Shown here: in pieces, positions 11,410 through 18,267 of the stretch
Numbering within the stretch: position 1 is the stretch's first letter
Layout of the letters: the number at the start of each line of letters is the position of its first letter
Source of the DNA: an uncultured beta proteobacterium
Lineage (GTDB): Bacteria > Pseudomonadota > Gammaproteobacteria > Burkholderiales > Burkholderiaceae_C
Direction of reading: 5' to 3'
NCBI GenBank assembly: GCA_903920405.1
Contig: CAIXMC010000390.1
Span: 1-18,267, forward strand
DNA: 18,267 nucleotides
Made by a program: the position numbers and the translations under genes
The notes under the pieces: model-generated
Database searches by the model: none
The model's input: the letters and a program-made list of their open reading frames with translations, nothing else
Told to the model about the DNA's origin: nothing

Positions 11410-11471
11410 TTATATATTTCACGGGTGTGTCGTGTGGTCATCTTCTTATTTTTCTCATGCAAAAGCCATTT

Positions 11472-13931
11472 ATGGGTTCTATTTTTAAACGAGCTGTTTT
11501 TTTGACGATGTTCTGGTGGCTACACACCGGCATGGTATTCGCTTCAAATTTCATCGGCTTGTCACCAGGCTGGAATCTGGTCGCCAACAGTAAGACCACA
11601 CCTATCATCACAAATTCTCAACTGAATGGTTCCGCAAAAATCACATCGGTTTGGAAATGGAACACACTTGACCAAAAATGGGCCTTTTACAGCCCCTTCA
11701 TGACATCGGATCAGTTGACTGCTTTCGCGCAAAGCAATCGCTACGATGTATTGAACAGCATTAGCCCCAAGGAAGGTTTTTGGGTCAATGCAGCTGGGAC
11801 TGGTTCCTTGGCAAACTTCATTGAGCCGCCAGATGTCAACGCTACCGTGGTATCGCTGACTGCACAAGACCTTGTGCCTGGCTGGAATCTGGTGGGCAGT
11901 GCAGACCATCAAACGGCCTGCCAAATTCATGGCCGTTTGAACGACAGCCTCAATGCCGCCGGTAAAACCATCAAGTCTGTCTGGGCATGGAATGCGACCA
12001 GCGCACAATGGCATTTGTATGCACCTTCACTGGAGAATACAGGGGGCACCGTGGCGGCGGATGACATCCCCAACCTGTCTTATTTGCCCCTCAACGTGGC
12101 AATGCCCTCCACAGAAGGTTTTTGGGTGAACGTGGGGGTTGTAGTTCCTGCCTTGCCGGTCGTGACCCGTCGCGTTGGAGCGCTTCGGCCATTGCCCGCA
12201 GAATTCACCACCAGAAAAGCTGTGAATTACGGACCCTACCGCACATCCAAAAACAAAGGACATCCCTGTCAAACCGAAGTGACGACTGCCCCCCTGGATG
12301 TCACAAAAACCATCACACGAATTGTGCTTGGTGAAAATGGTCAGTGCGTTCTTGACCCTACAGACATTGCGAACGAAGTGATCACAGATGAAATGATTGC
12401 ACAGGACATGCACCTGCTCTCTCTGGCCGGCTTTGGTCTCATCAGGTTGTTTGACAGTTCAATGAAACTGGCAGAAAGAACGCTACGCGTCATCAAAACC
12501 AACAACCTGGACATCAAGGTGATGCTGGGTGCTTTTGTTGACGACTATCCCCCTTCGCCGGTAGATCCCTCGTGCGTTTTGCCCTCTTCGTCTGTTGAGA
12601 GCAAAGCGGAAATTGCCAGGACGGTTGTGCTGGCCAATGCTTATCCTGACATTGTGTTGGCAGTCAGCGTGGGCAATGAAACCATGGTGTCATGGTCCAC
12701 CGCGCCAGTTTCATCTGCAAAAATGGCTGCCTATATTGCCAAGGTACGCAGTCAAATCAGCCAGCCGGTCACGTCAGACGACAACTGGGCGTTTTATGCC
12801 AATCAACCCAACATGCCCTATGACACAGATGTCATTTTGAACGCGGTGGATTTTGTTTCCATGCACACCTACCCAGAGCTAGACACCATTTACAACCCCA
12901 CTTTATGGGATTGGCGGCAGTTCCAGGTGGCCGAATCTGCACGCGCACAGGCCATGATGAATGCTGCCATCGTATCGGCCAAAAACGAGTATTTTGCTGT
13001 TCGTACCTACTTGGACGCTAAAAATCTTTCAGCCATGCCCATCGTGATTGGTGAAACAGGCTGGAATGCCGTGAACACAGGCAAACTGCCGTTTTTGGCA
13101 CACCCCGTCAATCAAAAAATGTATCTGGACAAACTACTGGCCTGGGCCAACGAAGGGCGAACCGGTGCCGGCCCCAAAGCCGTTTTTTACTTTGAGGCTT
13201 TTGATGAACCCTGGAAACAGGGTGATGACAAATGGGGGCTTTTTAACGTTGATCGACAGGCTCGTTACGCCCTTGCCGGTGTTCAGCCCACAGGTAATGT
13301 CGCATGGGTGAACGAACCTGCCACCTACACCGATGCCGATGCTGTCCATTGGGTCATGCCCACCGTGCATGTGCCTGTGGATGCTACCCAATATGCCCGA
13401 TACAAAGTGTATGCAGATGCAGTGGCAACTGCTGATGTGTTTGTGGATTCTGCACTGGGGTGGTGGCCGTGGGACTCGACGATGGTGGGAAATGCCAACT
13501 TTGCCGGCACAGGCGATGGCCCTTACGCTTTGGAAATCAAACCCACACCGGCCCAGTGGGGTTGGGGAATGTCTTTTGGAGATGTCGCACCCGCCAACCT
13601 GTCCGAGTTTGCAGCAGGGCATGTGCAGTTTGACATCAAAACCACTTACCCGGGCACGATTGAGGTCGGCCTTCGCACAACAACCCAAGACAGCCAGATT
13701 GTTGAGGTATTTTTAGCCTTGAAGTCTGGCGACTACGGTTATTGCAACACCAACACCTGGTGTCATGTGTCCATTCCCTTGGCAGACCTGGTGAAAGGCA
13801 GCAATGCCGACTTGACAATGCTGGTGGATCGATTTGTCATTGCCGACCGGTTTGACATCACGGGCAAGGGCACCGGTACTGCCGAGCTACCTCCTGTTTA
13901 TATTGACAACATTTATATTTCACGCGACTAA
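11472..13931 (+). CDS. Secreted GH17-like glucan-active enzyme with N-terminal repeats
   Basis: An 819-residue protein from the ATG at 11472. It begins with a signal peptide (MGSIFKRAVFLTMFWWL, cleavage likely near VFA-SN). Two repeats follow at about 27-115 and 130-225, each with PGWNLV, then a SVW.WN box and EGFWVN. A glycoside hydrolase family 17-like TIM barrel covers about 250-600: VNYGPY start, acid/base Glu403 in VGNET, nucleophile Glu528 in IGETGW, then YFEAFDEPWK and WGLF. The last ~165 residues are a beta-rich domain resembling carbohydrate-binding C-terminal modules. GH17 enzymes act on beta-1,3-glucans, as hydrolases or transglycosylases. The start is uncertain: ATG 11457 and GTG 11334 are in frame, but none has a good ribosome site, and the GTG frame is translated from MITE sequence. 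Confidence 0.8.
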   Translation: MGSIFKRAVFLTMFWWLHTGMVFASNFIGLSPGWNLVANSKTTPIITNSQLNGSAKITSVWKWNTLDQKWAFYSPFMTSDQLTAFAQSNRYDVLNSISPKEGFWVNAAGTGSLANFIEPPDVNATVVSLTAQDLVPGWNLVGSADHQTACQIHGRLNDSLNAAGKTIKSVWAWNATSAQWHLYAPSLENTGGTVAADDIPNLSYLPLNVAMPSTEGFWVNVGVVVPALPVVTRRVGALRPLPAEFTTRKAVNYGPYRTSKNKGHPCQTEVTTAPLDVTKTITRIVLGENGQCVLDPTDIANEVITDEMIAQDMHLLSLAGFGLIRLFDSSMKLAERTLRVIKTNNLDIKVMLGAFVDDYPPSPVDPSCVLPSSSVESKAEIARTVVLANAYPDIVLAVSVGNETMVSWSTAPVSSAKMAAYIAKVRSQISQPVTSDDNWAFYANQPNMPYDTDVILNAVDFVSMHTYPELDTIYNPTLWDWRQFQVAESARAQAMMNAAIVSAKNEYFAVRTYLDAKNLSAMPIVIGETGWNAVNTGKLPFLAHPVNQKMYLDKLLAWANEGRTGAGPKAVFYFEAFDEPWKQGDDKWGLFNVDRQARYALAGVQPTGNVAWVNEPATYTDADAVHWVMPTVHVPVDATQYARYKVYADAVATADVFVDSALGWWPWDSTMVGNANFAGTGDGPYALEIKPTPAQWGWGMSFGDVAPANLSEFAAGHVQFDIKTTYPGTIEVGLRTTTQDSQIVEVFLALKSGDYGYCNTNTWCHVSIPLADLVKGSNADLTMLVDRFVIADRFDITGKGTGTAELPPVYIDNIYISRD

Positions 13932-13946
13932 AAACTTGAACATTAA

Positions 13947-14105
13947 GGATGTTGTCAACAATAAGTTCCGCATTTGGCCGTCAGAGTTGGGAGGCAATGC
14001 TAGGCGCAAATCGCGCGGTGTGGCCATGCCACATAAGCGATTTGTAACGACGCAGTGCACCCAAATCTGACGAGCCAAATGGGGAACTTATTACTGACCA
14101 CATCC
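13947..14105 (+). mobile_element. 159-bp palindromic MITE-like element, full copy B
   Basis: Same length as copy A and opposite in orientation. The 32-bp ends (13947-13978, 14074-14105) are inverted with four mismatches, all in the left end (GGATGTTGTCAACAATAAG). The stem tip TGTGGC-CAT-GCCACA is exactly central at 14026. TAA flanks both ends (13944-13946 and 14106-14108). It differs from copy D at six of 137 comparable bases. It starts 15 bases after the GH17-like gene and lies between that gene and the convergent chemoreceptor gene, where its hairpin could end transcripts from both sides. Confidence 0.88.
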
Positions 14106-14186
14106 TAAAGTACCGTTTACCGTTATGGCTATAGAAGGACAAAAATGATGAGTCAGGTATATCAGCAATTTCCATCTCCCTAAACA

Positions 14187-17117
14187 TCAAGTGCCCAAAC
14201 GCGTGGGTGCTGCAATCAAGGGCTTGATTTCTGAGCTTTCAGTCTTGCTGCGGCGATCATAAACAGGAACGTCATCCGTCTTGAAAAATGCAATGCTTTG
14301 CTGCAATTGCTCAGCCTGTCCCGATAACTCTTCACTGGTAGCGGCAAGCTCTTCAGAAGCACTCGCATTTTGCTGGGTGGCTTTGCTCAGTTGCCCCATA
14401 GCCCCTCCAATCTGCATGATGGATTCGCTTTGTTCAGAACTGGCGGCTGCAATTTCCTGCACCAATTCTGAAGTTTTTTGAATGCTGGGGACAATCGCAT
14501 TGAGCAATTGGCCTGCAAGCTCCGCAGTGGTGACGCTGCTGCCTGCCAGTTCACCAATTTCTTTGGCAGCTTCCTGACTGCGCTCGGCGAGTTTGCGCAC
14601 CTCGGCTGCTACAACGGCAAAGCCTTTTCCATGCTCACCAGCACGGGCAGCTTCAATGGCGGCGTTCAATGCCAGCAGGTTGGTTTGGTAAGCAATATCA
14701 TCCACAATGCTGATCTTGGATGCTATTTTTTTCATAGCTGTCACTGTCTGACTGACGGCGCTTCCACCCTCGACAGCCTCTTTTGTAGCCTTGGCCGCCA
14801 TGCCATCGGTGACCCTCGCGTTGTCGCTGTTTTGGTTGATGGATGCTGACATGACGTCTATGGAAGCGCTGGTTTGCTCAACGCTTGAGGCTTGTTGGCT
14901 GGCGGATTGCGAAAGACTTTGCGCAGTGGCACTGACTTGGTTGGCCGCGGCGGTCAGCGCATCGGCTGCTAAACGAACTTCCGTAATGACCCGGGTCAGG
15001 TTGTCTGAAGATGCATTGACGCTGTCTTTGACTTTGCCGAACAGGCCCTGGTAATCTTGGGTGATGCGCTGAGTCAGGTCGCCTTCTGCCACAGCAGCAA
15101 GCACACGGGCAACGTCGCTCAAGCCCTGCTGGCTGGTCTCCAGGAGTTGATTCATGCCAGTAAAAATTTTGGCAAAGAAGCCCGTTTTTCCATCCAATGT
15201 CAGTTTGCCGCTGAAATCTCCACGGGACGCGGCGTTCACCACGTCATCAAGTTCTTGCTCTGAGGCGATCTCGTCGGTGCGATCAAGCCATTGGGTAATG
15301 CGTCCAATGGGCTGGCCATTGCTGTCGGTCACAGGACTGGCCAATAACCTGAGTTTGTGACCATTAATTTCCATGTCCATGGCGTCTCCGGTACGCACAG
15401 CTTGGTCAAAGCGTACAGCATCATCCGTTTCCTTGAACAGGCTTGAGAGTTTGTTGCCATAAAACTTGTGGATATCAAAAGCAGGACCGCCAAACAGTTT
15501 GAGCAGTTCTTTGGCCGATGGTGTTGCATGAACCAGCATGGCCTTTGCATTGGAAATTGTCACGCACACCGGCAGGCTGTCCAGCGACAAGCGGATGCGC
15601 TCGTTAAAACCTGCTGCCTCGGCAGCATCTCGCAGCGACTGCTGAACCTTGTCTATCGCATGACAGACGCGGGCTTTCTGACCCGGCAAACGATCCATGG
15701 CCACGTCAAGCCTGCCTTCGGTGTAACCGGTCACCACTTCAACCAATTTCATCATGACACTGATATGTGTCTGCATCACTTCATTGATGGAATCGGCCAT
15801 GGTGGCATACGCATCCGGCAGACCCTGGGTGGACATGCGGTAGTCCAACATGCCTGCACCATGTTGTTGTGCCAGTTCGTCTTGCGCTGTCTGAAACTGT
15901 GTCAGTACGCTTTGCATATCAATCAGCGAGTTGAGCACATGGGCAAGTTCATCACATCCAAACGGACGCGATGGCATGTCGCTCAAATCGCCACCGGCAA
16001 TCTTTTGCAAGTGCTTGTCAATCAGACGCAAGCCACCGCTGGTCACCAAATAAAAACTGTAAAACAGATAGGCTGCCAAGAACAAAATCACAGTGATCAC
16101 ACTAAAAATTGTCAAGTTTTGAACCTGCATGTCGCGTAATCTTTGTACCAGTAAATCATTGAGCAATGGCACAGTCTGCTCAAAAGTTCGGCTAAAACCT
16201 TCAAATGCCTGGCCTCCGTTATCCCACAGTGCGTTGGCAGTTTGTACGTCTTCCTCCATGACAGATTTGTAGGCACGTGCTCGATAGGCTTCAACCTGCT
16301 GGAATGCTGACAGATCGAGTTTGGCCTTGAGTTCAGGCTGATAGGCCACAATTTTTTCAACGTAAGCGTTGACATCCTTCACGTCCGAGCGAAGTTGCGC
16401 ATCCCACACAACGTATCGAAATACGGCTTTGTGACGATCGGCAGCAGAGATGCTGCCAGCCGTGGATGCCAAGTAGGTGCTCCAAGCTCTGATCTGCCCC
16501 AGATTTTCCTGAATAACGGGCAACTTTTGCGCCACCACCAGTCCCAGATACAGCGTGTCCATTTGAGGGTCCAACACCAAACCAGAACGATCCGATATGC
16601 GCGACAAAAGTGAAATGCCAGCATTGGTGACAGGCACAAAAACCGTACTTTGACCACTGGCATCCAGTCCATTGCCTGATTTTGCCGTTTCATTCCATGT
16701 TTGGCGCAGATTATTGAACGCTTCACGAATCATCAACGGGTCTGCTGAATGAGTCAGTTCCTGGTCCAGCCTGGCAAACATGGCATCTGCATTGCTGCGA
16801 CTGGCTTTGTAGGCATCCAAAGCATCAAAGCCACCGATCATGGCCCGGGTTGCGTTTCTAGCGATCACCAAATGCTGGTTGAGCGGCACAAATGATCGTA
16901 AAACACTCACGCCCTCAATTTCGTGTTGAGTATTGCGCCGGTTGTTCAGAAAGGATTGGGTGGCAGACCAGCCCAACAAAAGAATGGGGATCACAAAGGC
17001 AAGGCTAATCACAGAGGCCTTGGCAGAAAACTGCAAGTTGCCCATCAGCCTCATGCCGGGGCCAAGTATCCCGGCAGGACGCAATGCGCTGTGTGATTTG
17101 TTTGCATAATCAATCAT
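14187..17117 (-). CDS. Methyl-accepting chemotaxis protein with internal PAS domain
   Basis: A 976-residue inner-membrane chemoreceptor. Transmembrane segment 1 is at about 33-50 ([16 protein letters not shown]), then a ~280-residue helical periplasmic sensor, then segment 2 at about 335-358. A HAMP-like region follows ([16 protein letters not shown]). A PAS-like domain lies at about 505-620 ([14 protein letters not shown] to [13 protein letters not shown]). A further HAMP-like linker has [18 protein letters not shown]. The coiled-coil signalling domain carries the conserved hairpin tip [20 protein letters not shown] near residue 825. No C-terminal NWETF-type methylase-docking pentapeptide is present (it ends RLGT). 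I chose the ATG at 17117 because GGA precedes it and a longer N-terminus adds no recognisable sequence. The ligand is unknown. Confidence 0.92.
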   Translation of the reverse strand: MIDYANKSHSALRPAGILGPGMRLMGNLQFSAKASVISLAFVIPILLLGWSATQSFLNNRRNTQHEIEGVSVLRSFVPLNQHLVIARNATRAMIGGFDALDAYKASRSNADAMFARLDQELTHSADPLMIREAFNNLRQTWNETAKSGNGLDASGQSTVFVPVTNAGISLLSRISDRSGLVLDPQMDTLYLGLVVAQKLPVIQENLGQIRAWSTYLASTAGSISAADRHKAVFRYVVWDAQLRSDVKDVNAYVEKIVAYQPELKAKLDLSAFQQVEAYRARAYKSVMEEDVQTANALWDNGGQAFEGFSRTFEQTVPLLNDLLVQRLRDMQVQNLTIFSVITVILFLAAYLFYSFYLVTSGGLRLIDKHLQKIAGGDLSDMPSRPFGCDELAHVLNSLIDMQSVLTQFQTAQDELAQQHGAGMLDYRMSTQGLPDAYATMADSINEVMQTHISVMMKLVEVVTGYTEGRLDVAMDRLPGQKARVCHAIDKVQQSLRDAAEAAGFNERIRLSLDSLPVCVTISNAKAMLVHATPSAKELLKLFGGPAFDIHKFYGNKLSSLFKETDDAVRFDQAVRTGDAMDMEINGHKLRLLASPVTDSNGQPIGRITQWLDRTDEIASEQELDDVVNAASRGDFSGKLTLDGKTGFFAKIFTGMNQLLETSQQGLSDVARVLAAVAEGDLTQRITQDYQGLFGKVKDSVNASSDNLTRVITEVRLAADALTAAANQVSATAQSLSQSASQQASSVEQTSASIDVMSASINQNSDNARVTDGMAAKATKEAVEGGSAVSQTVTAMKKIASKISIVDDIAYQTNLLALNAAIEAARAGEHGKGFAVVAAEVRKLAERSQEAAKEIGELAGSSVTTAELAGQLLNAIVPSIQKTSELVQEIAAASSEQSESIMQIGGAMGQLSKATQQNASASEELAATSEELSGQAEQLQQSIAFFKTDDVPVYDRRSKTESSEIKPLIAAPTRLGT

Positions 17118-17290
17118 ATAAATTCCAATTGAGTTGTAACTTCTTGTTAAATGATGTCGCAGCAGCAAAAATCTGTGTTGCGAATGAATATTGACAGTGG
17201 CAAGAGGGTGTTGGTCAGTGAGACATGATTTTGTAACTACTGCCAAAAAGAGATGCAGCAGCGCACTTTGGGATCAAAGCGATGCTTTTG

Positions 17291-17358
17291 GGATGTGGTC
17301 AGTAATAAGTTCCCCATTTGGCTCATCAGATTTGTAACGACTCAGTACCCCCAAATCG
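17291..17358 (-). mobile_element. Truncated and rearranged MITE copy C
   Basis: It begins with an intact 32-bp terminal repeat (GGATGTGGTCAGTAATAAG to TTTGGC, 17291-17322) in the orientation of copy A. After CAGATTTG the next segment reads TAACGACTCAGTACCC and then CAAATC. That is the reverse complement of the order in copy A, as if the stretch between GATTTG and CAAATC had flipped. Similarity stops at 17358; the other half is missing. No TWA flank is seen at the left. Confidence 0.8.
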
Positions 17359-17478
17359 TAACCGTTTGGACCCCGCCTGGTTCATCCATGTCCTCATGGT
17401 GAAAGGTTTGGGTGTCAAAATGAACCTCGAAACTTTAGTTGTAAAAATGCAAAACAACCTGTGAAAAAATCAAGCTAT

Positions 17479-17511
17479 AAACATTTGCTTAACCAGTTTA
17501 CAAAAATGTTT
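17479..17511. other. AT-rich inverted repeat
   Basis: AAACATTT (17479-17486) and AAATGTTT (17504-17511) are an 8-base inverted repeat with a 17-base spacer. It is possibly a binding site or a weak structure; low information content. Confidence 0.25.
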
Positions 17512-17670
17512 TTGAAATCAATCATTTAGAGAGTTGAATAACGGCGTTAAATGGCAACAACAGGTTTTTTTTATACATAAGTTGTTGATTTATAAAAGAC
17601 ATACGGAATGAATTTACCGAATGTTTACATCAGGTCTGAGGGAAAATCATCAAAGACGTTGCATTGAAAC

Positions 17671-17676
17671 TATAAT
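17671..17676 (+). promoter_or_regulatory. Candidate -10 hexamer for the lipoprotein gene
   Basis: A perfect TATAAT lies 96 bases before the lipoprotein ATG. No -35 match is present at 16-18 bases upstream, so this would need an activator or is chance. Confidence 0.28.
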
Positions 17677-17772
17677 TTGTTGCAGGGCGAAAGGCTTCAT
17701 GGCTTCTCAGTCCGGTGTTTTGTGGTTTCACACAGAATCAAGTTTTAATAATTTTCATATCAGGTGTTTCAA

Positions 17773-18036
17773 ATGAATAAATCTCTCGTTTTGTTGGCTG
17801 TGGTCGCAGCAGCAGCTTTGTCTGCATGCGGTAACAAAGAAGAAGCTGTCCCCGTTCCGCCTCCCGTGACTGAGACCGCACCTGCTCCGTTGGTTGCACC
17901 AGCGCCGGCTGCTGCGGTCGTCGCACCTGCCTCTGCTGCATCAGAGGCAGCATCTGCAGCCGAACCTGTTGCATCTGCGTCCTCCACGGACACAGCAGCT
18001 CCCGCAGCTCCAACATCCGAAGCTCACAAAAAATAA
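17773..18036 (+). CDS. Small Ala/Pro-rich lipoprotein
   Basis: An 87-residue predicted lipoprotein. The signal is MNKSLVLLAVVAAAALSAC with a canonical LSAC lipobox, so Cys19 would be lipidated and the protein anchored in the membrane facing the periplasm. The mature part starts CGNKEEA and is then almost entirely Ala, Pro, Val, Ser, Glu and Thr, ending in SEAHKK. This composition suggests an extended or disordered tether and not an enzyme. The ATG has AGG eight bases upstream; a GTG three codons earlier is less likely. A strong terminator follows 21 bases after the stop, so it is probably a single-gene transcript. I do not recognise a named family, and similar low-complexity lipoproteins are common in this group. 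Confidence 0.82.
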   Translation: MNKSLVLLAVVAAAALSACGNKEEAVPVPPPVTETAPAPLVAPAPAAAVVAPASAASEAASAAEPVASASSTDTAAPAAPTSEAHKK

Positions 18037-18057
18037 AAATTAGTCGCGATGGGCGCA

Positions 18058-18081
18058 AGCCACCTAAGGGTGGCTTTTTTT
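18058..18081 (+). terminator. Intrinsic terminator of the lipoprotein gene
   Basis: AGCCACC (18058-18064) and GGTGGCT (18069-18075) form a perfect 7-bp stem with a TAAG loop, followed directly by a run of T to 18081. A textbook rho-independent terminator. Confidence 0.93.
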
Positions 18082-18130
18082 ATGGATGGTCACCTTCGTG
18101 TAGATGCCAATCCATGACGGTTAAGATTTA

Positions 18131-18267
18131 GGATGTGGTCAGTAATAAGTTCCCCATTTGGCCGTCAGAGTTGGGATGCAATGCTAGGCGCAAATCGCGC
18201 GGTGTGGCCATGCCACATAAGCGATTTGTAACGACGCAGTGCGCCCAAATCTGACGAGCCAAATGGG
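18131..18267 (+). mobile_element. 159-bp palindromic MITE-like element, copy D (cut by window end)
   Basis: The first 137 bases of the element are present, in the orientation of copy B; the last ~22 bases lie outside the window. The left terminal repeat (18131-18162) is identical to that of copy A. TTA precedes it (18128-18130). Only one base differs from copy A over the shared part (AAATCGCG against AAAACGCG). It lies 49 bases after the lipoprotein terminator. Confidence 0.87.

Larger units (their letters stand above)
11112..11471. other. Intergenic region between hppA and the GH17-like gene
   Basis: This 360-base stretch contains in order: a stem-loop just after hppA (11132-11156), a short repeat of the TAAGTAGCTAT type (11161-11220), and the diverged 103-bp MITE copy (11307-11409). 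No sigma-70 promoter with good spacing was found for the downstream gene. No independent coding gene is supported. Confidence 0.6.
17118..17772. other. 655-base gene-free region upstream of the chemoreceptor and lipoprotein genes
   Basis: The left part must hold the chemoreceptor promoter (minus strand); no sigma-28 or good sigma-70 match was seen. It includes the truncated MITE copy C (17291-17358). The rest to 17772 is AT-rich with only very short reading frames. It has a small inverted repeat (17479-17511) and a TATAAT at 17671. I see no RNA gene I can name. Confidence 0.55.

Noticed and set aside
11334..11471. N-terminal extension of the GH17-like protein from GTG 11334
   Set aside because: The extra residues are translated from the mobile element, there is no ribosome site, and a signal peptide starts at the later ATG.

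Overview
The window looks like chromosomal DNA of a betaproteobacterium, most likely order Burkholderiales and probably near Comamonadaceae. The support is an ilvB-ilvN-ilvC block running into thrS, a sigma factor/DUF3619/DUF3106 trio of a type I know from that family, a nadE-glnB pair, and short intergenic sequences ending in TAAGTAGCTAT like those I recall from Comamonadaceae. The placement rests on remembered families, not on a search. Genes are densely packed, with moderate GC and AT-richer spacers.

Layout. 1-3945 (minus strand): ilvB, ilvN, ilvC (branched-chain amino acid synthesis), then the first 59 codons of thrS, which runs off the left edge. 3946-4431: divergent intergenic region. 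4432-6180 (plus): an ECF-like sigma factor, a membrane protein overlapping it by 4 bases (DUF3619-like) and a secreted DUF3106-like protein. 6227-8808 (minus): glnB, nadE and an isolated cheW. 9036-11111 (plus): hppA, a membrane proton-pumping pyrophosphatase. 11472-13931 (plus): a secreted GH17-like glucan-active enzyme with two N-terminal repeats and a C-terminal beta-rich domain. 14187-17117 (minus): a large chemoreceptor. 17118-17772: a long AT-rich gene-free stretch. 17773-18036 (plus): a small Ala/Pro-rich lipoprotein with a clear terminator.

The most notable content is non-coding. A 159-bp, almost fully palindromic element occurs at 1329-1487 and 13947-14105. It also appears cut by the window edge at 18131-18267, truncated and internally rearranged at 17291-17358, and as a diverged 103-bp internally deleted form at 11307-11409. 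Its 32-bp terminal inverted repeats begin GGATGTGG. The two complete copies are flanked by 3-bp direct repeats (TTA/TTA and TAA/TAA), as expected for a mobile element. It encodes no protein. It looks like a MITE comparable in design, though not obviously in sequence, to the Correia elements of Neisseria. One copy lies between ilvN and ilvC, where it would be transcribed as a long hairpin. Another sits between two convergent genes. The deleted copy runs into the 5' end of the GH17 gene.

Functionally, the coding part is a mix of core metabolism (branched-chain amino acids, NAD synthesis, nitrogen signalling by PII, pyrophosphate energetics) with chemotaxis parts and a small sigma/membrane-protein regulatory operon.
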